From the NCBI RefSeq assembly GCF_001421015.2, contig NZ_CP013023.1:2783501-2847500 (forward strand): DNA of 64,000 bases. The letters run 5' to 3'. This document shows, in pieces, positions 18,013 through 27,440 of this stretch. The notes beneath the pieces are model-generated. The model had not been told where the DNA came from. It worked only from the letters and a program-made list of their open reading frames with translations, and searched no databases. The stretch is from Paenibacillus bovis (lineage in GTDB: Bacteria; Bacillota; Bacilli; Paenibacillales; Paenibacillaceae). Position numbers and translations under genes: made by a program. The first letter of the stretch is position 1, and the number at the start of each line of letters is the position of its first letter.

Positions 18013-19116
18013 ATGAACACAGAATCCTTATTCAAACCTTTCCAAAGCGAGAAGCTGGAACTAAGTAATCGGGTCGTTATGGCGCCGATGACACGCGGCT
18101 TCTCACCGGGTGGTGTACCTGGACCCGATGTTGCAGAATACTACCGTCTTCGTGCTGCAGGTGGTGTAGGTCTGATTATTACGGAAGGCACAGCCATCAA
18201 TCATCCTTCAGCGGTAAGTGGAGCGAGTATTCCTCTTTTCCATGGCGAAGAAGCACTCGCTGGCTGGCAAAAGGTCGTTGAAGCCGTGCATGAAGCAGGC
18301 GGTAAAATAGCACCCCAGATCTGGCATGTTGGTATGGCGCGCAAACCGGGAGACGAACCGAATCCCGAAGCCGCTCCGGTAGGACCATCCGGACTGGATC
18401 TGTCAGGCAACAAAGTCAATGAACCGCTGTCCGAAGAAGAGATTCAGCAGCTTATTCAGGCATATGCACAGGCTGCTGCCGATGCGAAGCGTATCGGATT
18501 CGATGCGGTCGAATTGCATGGAGCACACGGTTACCTGCTGGATCAATTCCTTTGGGAGCGTACGAATCAGCGTACCGACCGCTATGGCGGTGATCTGGTA
18601 GGCCGCACAACATTCGCAGTTGAAGTGGTAAAAGCCTGCCGCGAAGCCGTAGGGCCGGATTACCCGATTATTTTCCGCTACTCCCAGTGGAAAATGTCCG
18701 ATTATAAAGCACGCCTCGCCGAGACGCCTGAACAGCTGGAACAGCTGTTGCAGCCGCTCGTCGAAGCAGGTGTAGATATTTTCCATGCATCGACACGGCG
18801 CTTTTGGCTGCCGGAATTTGAGGGTTCCGAGCTGAACCTGGCAGGCTGGACACGCAAGTTGACTGGCAAACCGGCGATTTCTGTCGGATCTGTCGGTCTG
18901 AAATCCGAGTTTGCCAACCGTGCAGAACAGGTAGAGGAAGACGATCCGGCAGCACATATTGATCCGCTGCTGCGCAAGCTGGAAGATCAGGAGTTTGATC
19001 TGATTGCGGTAGGACGTGCACTGATCAGCGATCCGGCCTGGCCGAACAAAGTCCGCGAGAATCGTACGGATGAAATCGAAATGTTCAATCCAGAAGCACT
19101 GCAAAAGCTCGTTTAA
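18013..19116 (+). CDS. NADH:flavin oxidoreductase, old yellow enzyme family
   Basis: An FMN-dependent ene-reductase with a TIM-barrel fold, 367 residues. N-terminal NRVVMAPMTRGFSPGG marks the FMN site. ELHGAHGYLLDQFLW near residue 175 and RTDRYGGDL follow the family pattern, and VGRALISDPAWPNKV near 335 is the C-terminal phosphate-binding region. AAGGAGG lies before the ATG. It sits among several SDR and hydrolase genes but has its own terminator. Confidence 0.92.
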   Translation: MNTESLFKPFQSEKLELSNRVVMAPMTRGFSPGGVPGPDVAEYYRLRAAGGVGLIITEGTAINHPSAVSGASIPLFHGEEALAGWQKVVEAVHEAGGKIAPQIWHVGMARKPGDEPNPEAAPVGPSGLDLSGNKVNEPLSEEEIQQLIQAYAQAAADAKRIGFDAVELHGAHGYLLDQFLWERTNQRTDRYGGDLVGRTTFAVEVVKACREAVGPDYPIIFRYSQWKMSDYKARLAETPEQLEQLLQPLVEAGVDIFHASTRRFWLPEFEGSELNLAGWTRKLTGKPAISVGSVGLKSEFANRAEQVEEDDPAAHIDPLLRKLEDQEFDLIAVGRALISDPAWPNKVRENRTDEIEMFNPEALQKLV

Positions 19117-19146
19117 TAACAGAGAATATAGCCATAAATAATATAT

Positions 19147-19212
19147 AGCCTTTTCCGGCAGTGGCCTGCATCTACAGGATCAGCTGCCGGAAAAGGCTTT
19201 TTGACATGGAAT
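19147..19212 (+). terminator. Rho-independent terminator
   Basis: AGCCTTTTCCGGCAG pairs perfectly over 15 bp with CTGCCGGAAAAGGCT, followed by TTTT. Confidence 0.9.
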
Positions 19213-19315
19213 GTTTCGATTAAGGAGAAGAGAGGTAGTGGTAGATAAAGCATATGCAAGCGAAATCATAACATGGTCCGGTTCAGTACAACTGGGCGAT
19301 CAAGGAGGTTACATA

Positions 19316-20122
19316 ATGAATGAGCAACAGTCTGTTGTTACCCGCTCTGCATGGGTAGATCATATCCCTGTATTGTGGTCGGAACCGGAAATAAGCCCCT
19401 CGCGTCGACAACTGGTTATGCTGCTGCATCCATTTGGCGGTTCCAAGGAAACGATGAAACCGATGCTGGAAGAGCTGGCAGGACTAGGATTTGTTGCGGT
19501 CAGTCTGGATGCCTGGCAGCATGGTGAACGCCGTCCAGATAATGAAGAAGATTTATTCGAGAGAGTATTTGGCAATTTTCGGCGCTATATGTGGCCCATT
19601 CTGGGACAGACAACGGTAGATACCCTGCGTGTTATCGATTGGGCTATTCACGAGCTGAAGGTAGATCCTTATGTGCAAATAGGAGGATTATCGATGGGCG
19701 GCGATATCGCTGTCGCCGCTGCTGGCATTGATAGCCGAATTCATAAAGTGGCGGCAGTTGTCGCGACGCCGGACTGGCTGCGTCCTGACATGGAAGATAT
19801 TCGTCAACCGGGTACGCCCGTTCCTGCTGGTGAGCCGGATGCCTATGCTGCTTACTGGTATAATCAGCTGAACCCGCTGACACATCTGCCTGCTTATAAT
19901 CATCATCCCGCGATTCACTTTATATGCGGAGAAGAGGATACCCATGTACCGCCAGATGGCGCACTGCGCTTCCAGGCAGAAATGGCGGATATGTATCCGG
20001 ATCATCGTAATACTGTAGCTGTGACGCTTATTCCGAATATGGGACACCGAGAATCGTCCCAATACGACCTCTGGTGGCCGGAGTGCCGGGAATGGCTGAT
20101 CCAGAGCCAGATGCCCGAATAA
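19316..20122 (+). CDS. Alpha/beta hydrolase of the dienelactone hydrolase type
   Basis: A 268-residue serine hydrolase. The oxyanion segment is MLLHPFGGSKE near residue 40. The nucleophile elbow is IGGLSMGGDIAVAA (GxSxG) near 125. The acid is probably in ICGEEDTHVPP near 205 and the His in NMGHRES near 243. GGAGG lies 6 bases before ATG 19316; the frame extends to 19211 without a better start. The substrate is unknown. Confidence 0.8.
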   Translation: MNEQQSVVTRSAWVDHIPVLWSEPEISPSRRQLVMLLHPFGGSKETMKPMLEELAGLGFVAVSLDAWQHGERRPDNEEDLFERVFGNFRRYMWPILGQTTVDTLRVIDWAIHELKVDPYVQIGGLSMGGDIAVAAAGIDSRIHKVAAVVATPDWLRPDMEDIRQPGTPVPAGEPDAYAAYWYNQLNPLTHLPAYNHHPAIHFICGEEDTHVPPDGALRFQAEMADMYPDHRNTVAVTLIPNMGHRESSQYDLWWPECREWLIQSQMPE

Positions 20123-20293
20123 AAATATATACCAAAGATTGCTGATGCCGGACTCCCTACAGAGGAGCCCGGCATTGCTATGCTGACAGATAGCCAATAT
20201 ATGCGATAATAGACAGAATACCTGCTGTTATCTCACCGGAACCATTGGGTCCGGAATCAGCAGATATAATGAACAGAACCAGGGAGACTATCT

Positions 20294-22258
20294 ATGAATA
20301 AAACGATTGGCATGCTGGCTCATGTGGATGCAGGCAAAACCACATTCGCCGAGCAGCTTTTATATCATACCCGCAGTATTCGCAGCCGTGGCAGAGTGGA
20401 TCATCAGGATACTTTTATGGATCATCATGAGATTGAGCGGGCACGCGGGATTACGGTATTTGCCGGACAGGCTGTAATGCAATATGGCGAATCGGTATAT
20501 TATTTGCTGGATACGCCGGGTCATGCCGATTTCTCGGCTGAAATGGAGCGTGCACTGCGCATGATGGATTATGCGGTAGTGTTGATCAGCGCAGTCGAAG
20601 GGATCGAAGGGCATACAGAAACCATTTGGCAGCTGCTACGGGAATACCGTATACCTACATTCTTTTTTATTAACAAAATGGATCGGATCGGTGCAGATGC
20701 AGACAGAGTGATGCAGGAGATCAGGGATCTGCTGACACCGGATGCAGCAGATTTTACCCAATACCGACATCCCGATCAATATGAACCGGTAGATGAAGAA
20801 TTGCAGAATTTTCTGGCAGAGCGTGACGAAACACTGCTGAGTGCCTATCTGGACGGTGAAGTGACGACAGAGCAGTGGGAAACGGCGATGATCCGTATGA
20901 TTCGTGAATGCAGATTGTATCCTTGCATGTATGGGTCGGCTTTGCAAGATGAAGGGATTACACGTTTTCTGGAGCAGCTGGATCGACTGACGGTCACGAA
21001 TTATGATGCCGGGCTCCCATTTGCCGGACAAGTCTACAAGATTGCTCATGATACGAACGGAACGAGGATTACATATATCAAAGCCTTGCAGGGGATACTT
21101 CGCGTACGAGATAGTCTCAGCTATACCTCACACCTGTCCAATCTGGTGCTGGAAGAAAAGATTACCGGCATACGTATGTATAATGGCGAGAAGCACCAAC
21201 CGGCTGACCATGTATCGGCCGGGGAATTATTTGCAGTCACCGGACTGACCGAGGCCGGGCCGCTAAGCGGATTGGGCGAGTACGCAGGCAATCGGCCGTT
21301 TCGATTAATTCCTGCGCTGACTTCACGGGTCAGCTATCCATCTGAACTACCTATCCGGGAAGTGCTGCGTATTTTCCGCGAACTGGAAGCAGAAGACCCT
21401 TCGCTGGGCGTAAACTGGGAAGAACAGCTGCAGGAACTGCATATCCAGGTTATGGGAGCGATCCAGCTGGAGATTCTGGAAAAGCTGCTGCTGGATCGGT
21501 TTGGATTACAGGTTACGTTTGAGCCGCCAGAGATTCTTTATAAGGAAACGATCACTTGTTCAGTCATAGGGTATGGTCATTTTGAGCCGCTGCGTCATTA
21601 TGCCGAAGTGCATCTGCAGCTGGAACCGGGGGAGAAAGGAAGCGGGATTGTATTTCGTAATGCCTGTCACCCGGATCAGCTGGCAGTCGGTTATCAGAAT
21701 CTGGTGGGGCAGCATGTACTGGAACGTGAACATCATGGTCTGCTGACAGGAGCGGGATTGACGGATACCGTTATTACACTGCTTACCGGCCGGGCGCACA
21801 ACAAGCATACGAGCGGCGGCGATTTCCGTGAAGCGACTTATCGTGCGATTCGTCAGGGATTGGAGCAGGCGGACAATATTGTGCTGGAGCCGTATTACCA
21901 TTTCAGGATTCGGACCGAGCTGGAACATATGGGACGGATTATGTCGGATGTACAGCAGGCTCATGGAACGATCGAACCGCCCGAGATGACGACAACCCAT
22001 TGTCTGCTGACTGGTAAAGTGCCGGTAGCGACATTTATGAACTATAGCGCAGAACTGGCTTCTTTTACCCATGGCAAAGGAATCATCAGTCTCGCCCTTG
22101 ATGGATACTGGCCATGTCACAATCAGCAGGAAGTGATCGAGCGCAAGCAGTATCGCAAAGAAGCCGATCCGCTCTATTCCTCCTCTTCGATCTTTTGTGC
22201 CAAGGGACAGGGATATTCGGTACCATGGCAGGAAGCCAAAAATCATATGCATGCCTGA
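20294..22258 (+). CDS. Ribosome protection GTPase of the Tet(M)/Tet(O) family
   Basis: A translational GTPase of 654 residues, close to Tet(M) (639). The G motifs are all visible: AHVDAGKTT (G1, residue 8), RGIT (G2), DTPGHADF (G3, about 75) and NKMD (G4, about 128). The later domains follow EF-G order, with MGAIQLEILEKLL and a C-terminal domain IV segment (GRIMSDVQQAHGTIEPPE). Relatives displace tetracycline from the ribosome. This copy lies among ordinary chromosomal genes with matching codon use, so it may be a native resistance or housekeeping paralogue. Start ATG follows GGGAG. Confidence 0.85.
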   Translation: MNKTIGMLAHVDAGKTTFAEQLLYHTRSIRSRGRVDHQDTFMDHHEIERARGITVFAGQAVMQYGESVYYLLDTPGHADFSAEMERALRMMDYAVVLISAVEGIEGHTETIWQLLREYRIPTFFFINKMDRIGADADRVMQEIRDLLTPDAADFTQYRHPDQYEPVDEELQNFLAERDETLLSAYLDGEVTTEQWETAMIRMIRECRLYPCMYGSALQDEGITRFLEQLDRLTVTNYDAGLPFAGQVYKIAHDTNGTRITYIKALQGILRVRDSLSYTSHLSNLVLEEKITGIRMYNGEKHQPADHVSAGELFAVTGLTEAGPLSGLGEYAGNRPFRLIPALTSRVSYPSELPIREVLRIFRELEAEDPSLGVNWEEQLQELHIQVMGAIQLEILEKLLLDRFGLQVTFEPPEILYKETITCSVIGYGHFEPLRHYAEVHLQLEPGEKGSGIVFRNACHPDQLAVGYQNLVGQHVLEREHHGLLTGAGLTDTVITLLTGRAHNKHTSGGDFREATYRAIRQGLEQADNIVLEPYYHFRIRTELEHMGRIMSDVQQAHGTIEPPEMTTTHCLLTGKVPVATFMNYSAELASFTHGKGIISLALDGYWPCHNQQEVIERKQYRKEADPLYSSSSIFCAKGQGYSVPWQEAKNHMHA

Positions 22259-22527
22259 CAGCAGCCTATTGGCAGCTCATTGAATAGAGTATTGATGATC
22301 CGTGTCTATTTTCTACTCAAATAGCAAGCAACGAAAACAGGCTGATGAGCAATGTGGATTAGCAGGGAATGTCCATTATTAAGCTGGTATTTTCAAATTA
22401 AGTTTTGGAAAATAAAATTGTGATACGTGATTAATGTAGTCTGCTGGTGGTAATACAAAGTTAGTAGGTGTTCACAAGTTATCATTTATATCTAACTATC
22501 ATATGATTGCCAAAGGAGTGCTTATAC

Positions 22528-23292
22528 ATGACAGCCAAACTACATGGAACAGTTGCACTAATCACAGGAGCAAGCAGCGGAATTGGTGAAGCTACAGCGA
22601 AGATACTCGCTGCACAGGGAGCAGCAGTAGCCATAGTGGCACGCCGCAAAGATCGTCTGGAGCAGCTGGCCGAAGAGATTACAGCGAGCGGCGGCAAAGC
22701 GCTCGTTATCGAAGCCGATATTACAGATCAAAAGCAGGCCGAGCAGGCCGTTACCCGTACTGTCGAACAATATGGACGCCTGGATACCGTCGTCAACAAT
22801 GCAGGCGTGATGCTGCTGGGTCCGGCATCGGAAGCACCGCTGGAAGAATGGGAACGCATGGTATCCATTAATGTAAATGGTCTGCTCTATGTATCTCATG
22901 CGGCTCTGCCTCATCTGGTACGGAGCGCATCTATCTCTGAGCGCAAAGTAACCGATCTAATCAATATCAGTTCGGTAGCCGGACGCAAAACGATGGCTGG
23001 TGGAGCAGTCTACAATCTGACCAAATTTGGCGTGGCTGCCTTTACAGATGCGCTGCGTCAGGAAGTAGCCGGTCAAAGCGTACGTGTATCTGCTGTAGAA
23101 CCGGGTGCCGTGAAGACGGAATTAAGCTCCCATCTGCGCGATGAAGTTCGCGAGCAGAGCATGAAGAGCTTCAGCGATATCGAATTGCTGGAGGCTCAGG
23201 ATATTGCCGAAGCGATCGAATATATCGTGACCCGTCCACGACATGTGGCAGTCAATGAAGTATTGATTCGTCCAACCGATCAGGTAGTATAA
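22528..23292 (+). CDS. Short-chain dehydrogenase (classical SDR)
   Basis: A 254-residue NAD(P)-dependent oxidoreductase. TGASSGIGEA is the cofactor loop at about residue 14, VNNAGVM at 90 and ISSVAGRKTMAGGAVYNLTK gives the catalytic Ser-Tyr-Lys near 148-165. AAAGGAG lies 9 bases before ATG 22528; the TTG at 22507 has no ribosome site. It is close to YdfG/YqjQ-like reductases. It has its own terminator. Confidence 0.9.
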   Translation: MTAKLHGTVALITGASSGIGEATAKILAAQGAAVAIVARRKDRLEQLAEEITASGGKALVIEADITDQKQAEQAVTRTVEQYGRLDTVVNNAGVMLLGPASEAPLEEWERMVSINVNGLLYVSHAALPHLVRSASISERKVTDLINISSVAGRKTMAGGAVYNLTKFGVAAFTDALRQEVAGQSVRVSAVEPGAVKTELSSHLRDEVREQSMKSFSDIELLEAQDIAEAIEYIVTRPRHVAVNEVLIRPTDQVV

Positions 23293-23350
23293 TCACAGAT
23301 TTTTAGATGAGACACGTGACAGATCAATATAGCATTTGCTTATAAAATAC

Positions 23351-23386
23351 AAAAGGACAGCACATTACACTAGTGCTGTCCTTTTG
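23351..23386 (+). terminator. Rho-independent terminator
   Basis: AAAAGGACAGCAC and GTGCTGTCCTTTT form a perfect 13-bp stem. Confidence 0.85.
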
Positions 23387-23476
23387 CTGTCCAATAAGCT
23401 CGTATAGCTTCCGAAACGGCAAGATATGTTATGATAGGAGCTTATCCAACAGATTCCACAAGAAAGAAGATTGCCC

Positions 23477-24130
23477 ATGAATATTACGATTCAGAACCAG
23501 ACTATATCCTGCAATGTACAGTATTCCAAACGCAAAAAAGTATCGATCCAGCTCGATCCCAATGGCCTGCTAACTGTGAAAGCACCCAACGGTACACCGG
23601 AAGACGCTATTATCCGCCTCGTCGAGCAGCATGGCGAATGGGTGCTGGAGAATCTGCGACGGTTGGGCAGCAAGCAGCCTGCACCGGAAGCGAGAACCTA
23701 TCAAGATTATGGTACCTTTATGTACCTGGGTCGCGAGCACCGGTTGGAGGAACTGATCGATACGACAGATGCCAATGAAGAAGCGCTGCGCACCCAGCTC
23801 AAAAAGTTCTACTTTTCCAGTTGCAAAAAAGTGATCAACCAGCGAATTGCCGCTTACCAGCAGCAACTGAAGGTCAAACCCAAAAGTATCGATATCGTCG
23901 AATCGACGACCAAATGGGGCAGTTGCAGCTTTGACAAAAAGCTCACTTTCAATTATCGGCTCGCTATGGCACCTGTGGAAGTTATCGATTATGTGATTGT
24001 CCATGAACTGTGCCACCTGCTGCATATGAATCATGATCGTTCTTTCTGGCGCAAGGTGGGCGGAATTATGCCCGACTACAAGGAAAAAGAAGAGTATCTG
24101 GCAAGATACGGCAAGTATATGACGCTTTAA
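23477..24130 (+). CDS. YgjP-like zinc metallopeptidase (DUF45)
   Basis: A 217-residue cytoplasmic protein of the YgjP/SprT-related metallopeptidase family. The zinc motif is VHELCHLLHMNHDRSFW (HExxH plus downstream His) near residue 180. The segment TTKWGSCSFDKKLTFNYRLA before it is the family signature. The N-terminal half (VQYSKRKKVSIQLDPNG) is the usual beta domain. ATG 23477 has a poor purine-rich ribosome site; TTG 23471 is the alternative. These proteins are often linked to restriction loci, but none is next to it here. Confidence 0.85.
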   Translation: MNITIQNQTISCNVQYSKRKKVSIQLDPNGLLTVKAPNGTPEDAIIRLVEQHGEWVLENLRRLGSKQPAPEARTYQDYGTFMYLGREHRLEELIDTTDANEEALRTQLKKFYFSSCKKVINQRIAAYQQQLKVKPKSIDIVESTTKWGSCSFDKKLTFNYRLAMAPVEVIDYVIVHELCHLLHMNHDRSFWRKVGGIMPDYKEKEEYLARYGKYMTL

Positions 24131-24310
24131 ATAAATATTTGGCTGCTGCAAGTGGAGCAGCTGTTACATATAATAGTTGTAAAGAAATGAATAGCCGTAA
24201 TAAAATCATTTCCCATCATCAGGGGTAATAATGGTTCGACAAGATAACGCTTACTTCATAAAGAGTCTATTGCAATTATCATAACCGAGGAGCTGGATGA
24301 TATAGAACGG

Positions 24311-25093
24311 ATGAATGGGAAAGTAGCTATCGTAACCGGAGCAGGTTCCGGAATTGGACGCGCTGCAGCTATCCGCCTTGCTGCCGAAGGCGCACGGGTC
24401 GGGCTGATCAACAAAACAGAAAAAGATGTGCAGGAGACCAGACAGATGATAGAAGATGCTGGTGGAGAAGCGCTGGCATTTACAGCTGACATCTCGGTAC
24501 CGGCAGAGTACAAACAGGCATTGGAGCAGATTACCAGGCAATGGGGCCAGATTGATGCATTGTTTGCCAATGCCGGTATCCTCGGCGTAGTCGGGCCGAT
24601 CGAAGCTATTCCGGATGACGAGTGGGACACAACGATGACCAATAACGTCAAAGGTGCTTTTACCAGTGTGAAATATATTATTCCCTATCTGAAGCAACAG
24701 GGTAAAGGCAGTATCGCACTTACCAGTTCGATTAGCGGCACGCGCGTATTTTCCCAGCAGGGCTTTGCCGCTTACAGTACATCCAAGGCTTCGATTGCCG
24801 CTTTTGGGCAAATGGCTGCTTTTGAATTGGCGCCGTATAATATCCGGGTGAATATCGTTGCGCCGGGAACGATCGAGACCAAGATTCAGGGCACCGGCAA
24901 CCAGATGCCGGAGATGAAAGACATGAAAGTTAAAAAGGTCGAATACCCGGACGGAACGGTTCCTTTGCCCGAAGGAAACGGTACCTCCGATCAGGTCGCG
25001 AGTGTCGTATTATTCCTGCTGTCGGATGATTCCGCGCATGTGAGCGGTTCGATCATCTATGTCGATGGTAGTGAGTCATTATTTGTAGGATAA
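24311..25093 (+). CDS. Short-chain dehydrogenase in operon with a WYL regulator
   Basis: A 260-residue classical [19 protein letters not shown] begins at residue 9, NAGILG is near 88, SSISGTRVFSQQGFAAYSTSK gives Ser, Tyr and Lys near 140-160, and the C-terminal HVSGSIIYVDGSESL is typical of the glucose/3-oxoacyl type. The ribosome site is weak: GAGGAG lies 19 bases before the ATG. The stop is 10 bases before the next gene, which encodes a WYL regulator, so the two are one operon. Confidence 0.88.
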   Translation: MNGKVAIVTGAGSGIGRAAAIRLAAEGARVGLINKTEKDVQETRQMIEDAGGEALAFTADISVPAEYKQALEQITRQWGQIDALFANAGILGVVGPIEAIPDDEWDTTMTNNVKGAFTSVKYIIPYLKQQGKGSIALTSSISGTRVFSQQGFAAYSTSKASIAAFGQMAAFELAPYNIRVNIVAPGTIETKIQGTGNQMPEMKDMKVKKVEYPDGTVPLPEGNGTSDQVASVVLFLLSDDSAHVSGSIIYVDGSESLFVG

Positions 25094-25103
25094 GGAGCGT
25101 TAC

Positions 25104-26039
25104 ATGAAACTGGAACGTTTGATCTCGATCATTTACAAACTGCTGAATCACGAGGTGCTGTCTGCTGCCACACTCGCCGAGGAGTTTCAGGTATCGCCCA
25201 GAACCATTTACCGGGATATCGATGTGATCTGTGCTGCCGGATTCCCGGTCGTATCGCATCAAGGTATCCATGGCGGTTATGGCATGATGCAGGGCTACAA
25301 AATGGACAAAAGCCTGCTGGGCTCCTATGATGTGGCTTCCCTGATCACCGTGCTGCGCAGTCTGTCTTCTGTATTTGAAGACAAGCATGTGCAAAAGACT
25401 ATTGAACGGCTGCAGACGATCGAAGCGGAGCATCATCCGCCAAGTCTGTCTGTTGATCTGGAGACAAGACGTACGGCGCCTCATGTGCTTGCTCATTTGC
25501 GTACAGCGATTACAGAGCGAAAGGTAGTTCGTTTTGGTTATATTAATGCGGATAACATACGTACTACCCGCGAGATGGAGCCGGTGCATCTTTATTTCAA
25601 ATACAGCAATTGGTATGTGTACGGATACTGCCGGAATCGACAGGAATATCGGGAATTCCGTCTCTCACGTATGATGGATATGGAATTGACGGCGGAGCCT
25701 TTTCAGAGCAATCATGCCGTACCGGAAGGAAACGGGATAACCGGATGGAGCCGTACCGAATGGAGCGATGCCACTCGCGATACGGAAGAAGTGGTGATCC
25801 GGGTACAGCCGGAAGCGTTGGCGGAAGCACTGGATCAATTCCAGCAGTTGGACAGGGAATTTCATGAAGATGGCAGCATGACGATGCGGATTCAAGTGTA
25901 CAAGCCGCTGGAAGCCCGCTGGCTCTGGTCGGTTCTGCTGAGTTTTGGCAGTGGAGCGGAAGTGCTGGCACCGACTGGACTGCGCAGTATTCTCAGAGAA
26001 CAATTACAAAAAGCGCTACGGTTCTATGAAGAAGTATGA
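25104..26039 (+). CDS. YafY-type regulator: HTH_11 plus WYL domain
   Basis: A 311-residue transcription factor. The winged helix (LISIIYKLLNHEVLSAATLA, then VSPRTIYRDIDVI) covers residues 1-60. The WYL domain at about 140-215 contains VHLYFKYSNWYVYGYCRNRQ. A WCX-like C-terminal part ends the protein. AAGGAG lies before the ATG. It is co-transcribed with the upstream SDR and is the second WYL/SDR pair in this window. Confidence 0.9.
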   Translation: MKLERLISIIYKLLNHEVLSAATLAEEFQVSPRTIYRDIDVICAAGFPVVSHQGIHGGYGMMQGYKMDKSLLGSYDVASLITVLRSLSSVFEDKHVQKTIERLQTIEAEHHPPSLSVDLETRRTAPHVLAHLRTAITERKVVRFGYINADNIRTTREMEPVHLYFKYSNWYVYGYCRNRQEYREFRLSRMMDMELTAEPFQSNHAVPEGNGITGWSRTEWSDATRDTEEVVIRVQPEALAEALDQFQQLDREFHEDGSMTMRIQVYKPLEARWLWSVLLSFGSGAEVLAPTGLRSILREQLQKALRFYEEV

Positions 26040-26065
26040 CAGACTGCTGTCATACTTCTTTTTTT
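26031..26065 (+). terminator. Terminator overlapping the stop codon of the WYL gene
   Basis: GAAGTATGACAG and CTGTCATACTTC form a perfect 12-bp stem with an ACTG loop and seven T. The 5' arm contains the TGA stop (26037-26039), so terminating ribosomes would cover part of the hairpin. Confidence 0.9.
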
Positions 26066-26119
26066 ATAATGATAACAGTTTCCACCCCATTCATGCTTCA
26101 CCAAAGGAGAATGTTATCC

Positions 26120-26641
26120 ATGACCAACCACCCCGTAGAAATGTTCAATTATCACATCTGGGCTACTCGCACTATTCTGGATCGAATCGCCGAACTTCCG
26201 CCTACTGTACTGAATCAGGAGGTAAACAGTTCTTTTCCGACGATTGCGCATGCCCTCTCACATATGTATGCTGTCGACGAGATGTGGTACAGAGTAATGA
26301 CAGGTGCCAATATGGCGCAAGCTTTGCAGGACTGTATGTCTTTTGCTACGCAGGTAATGGCAGACATAGGGACGTATAAAGAAGTGCTCCATCAATTGTC
26401 GGAGCAATATCATGCCTGCTTGCAGGAACAGACCGATCTGGAGCAGCGCATTCTGGTTGATAATCCCTATGCAGGTATTCGCGAAGTCAGCTTATCGGAG
26501 ATTCTGCTGCATGTAGCCAATCACGGAACCTATCATCGCGGCAATATCTCAACCATGCTGCGTCAATTGGGCCATGCTTCCACCATGACAGATTATGTAC
26601 TCTACTGGTATACGAACCAGCCGCATATTCCTTCTGCCTGA
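26120..26641 (+). CDS. DinB-family protein
   Basis: A four-helix-bundle protein of 173 residues in the DinB/YfiT superfamily of putative metal-dependent enzymes. The three metal-ligand histidines are likely in FPTIAHALSHMYAVDEMW (residue about 48) and LLHVANHGTYHRGNIS (about 135-140). AAAGGAG lies before ATG 26120. Family members include thiol-S-transferases such as BstA-like proteins; which thiol is used here cannot be seen. Confidence 0.85.
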   Translation: MTNHPVEMFNYHIWATRTILDRIAELPPTVLNQEVNSSFPTIAHALSHMYAVDEMWYRVMTGANMAQALQDCMSFATQVMADIGTYKEVLHQLSEQYHACLQEQTDLEQRILVDNPYAGIREVSLSEILLHVANHGTYHRGNISTMLRQLGHASTMTDYVLYWYTNQPHIPSA

Positions 26642-26705
26642 TCCTGTATCTCAAGAATAGCCAAAACGTATTGGCGGGATACTATGCAAAAAGGAGACGG
26701 TAAAT

Positions 26706-27275
26706 ATCGAAATTGAAAATCTGATTATGGTCTGTACCCGGGCAGAATGGAGAAACTGGTTGGAAGAGAACAGTCAGACTGCCAGATGTTGCTGGGTGAT
26801 GATCAGCATAACTCCTTCGGCGGATACAGTGCTATATCTGGATGCTGTCGAGGAAGCACTGTGTTTTGGCTGGATCGATGGAATCAAAAAGAAAATCTCC
26901 GATCATCGGCTCGCCCAGCGTTTTTCTCCACGAAGCTCGACAAGTTCATGGACCGAATTAAATAAAGAACGTGTGCGCCGTCTTGAAAAGCTCGGTTTGA
27001 TGAAAGAGGAGGGAAGGAAAGTGCTACCGGATATGAATCCTGCTTCTTTTCACATTCATGAGCTGATCGGGCAGCGGCTGAGAGAGGAAGATCAAGTCTA
27101 TGCGAACTTTATCGCGTTTCCCTCCCTTTACTGTCATATTCGTATCGATACAATCCAGAGGTATGTCCATCAACCGCTGGTTTTTCAAAAGCGCTTGAAC
27201 AAATTTATTACTTGTACCAAAGATAATAAAATGTACGGACAATGGAATGATCAGGGACGGTTGCTTCATTACTGA
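26706..27275 (+). CDS. YdeI/OmpD-associated family protein with unusual start
   Basis: A protein of about 190 residues of the YdeI family (bacteriocin-protection/OmpD-associated), function uncertain. The signatures ALCFGWIDGIKKK and SPRSSTSSWTELNKERVRRL near residues 50-85 are clear. AAAAAGGAGA ends 9 bases before an in-frame ATC at 26706, while the first ATG (26727) is 30 bases away and would cut off the likely N-terminus. Either a rare ATC start is used or the original ATG has mutated. The C-terminal end matches the family poorly. Confidence 0.65.
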   Translation: MEIENLIMVCTRAEWRNWLEENSQTARCCWVMISITPSADTVLYLDAVEEALCFGWIDGIKKKISDHRLAQRFSPRSSTSSWTELNKERVRRLEKLGLMKEEGRKVLPDMNPASFHIHELIGQRLREEDQVYANFIAFPSLYCHIRIDTIQRYVHQPLVFQKRLNKFITCTKDNKMYGQWNDQGRLLHY

Positions 27276-27440
27276 AAGCGTCTAACGTATGGCATCTTGT
27301 ACTTACTTATGCTTGTGATCAGGCTGCTTGCCGAACCTCTGCGGCAAACAACGAATGGAAGGGTAATATATACTGTTTGCATCTGTTGCTGTGCAGCAGC
27401 CTAATTGATAGCGATCTTACAGATCAGAGGAGGTACATTA

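Noticed and set aside
18403..19104. Minus-strand frame of 233 codons opposite the old yellow enzyme
   Set aside because: Shadow of a strongly supported gene, Cys/Phe-rich composition, no start signal.
20149..20185. Terminator after the alpha/beta hydrolase gene
   Set aside because: The stem TGCCGG...CCGGCA is bulged and has no T tract, so the call was too weak to list.
22259..22527. Possible leader RNA or riboswitch before the SDR gene
   Set aside because: No conserved aptamer motif or terminator/antiterminator pair was visible; treated as ordinary intergenic DNA.
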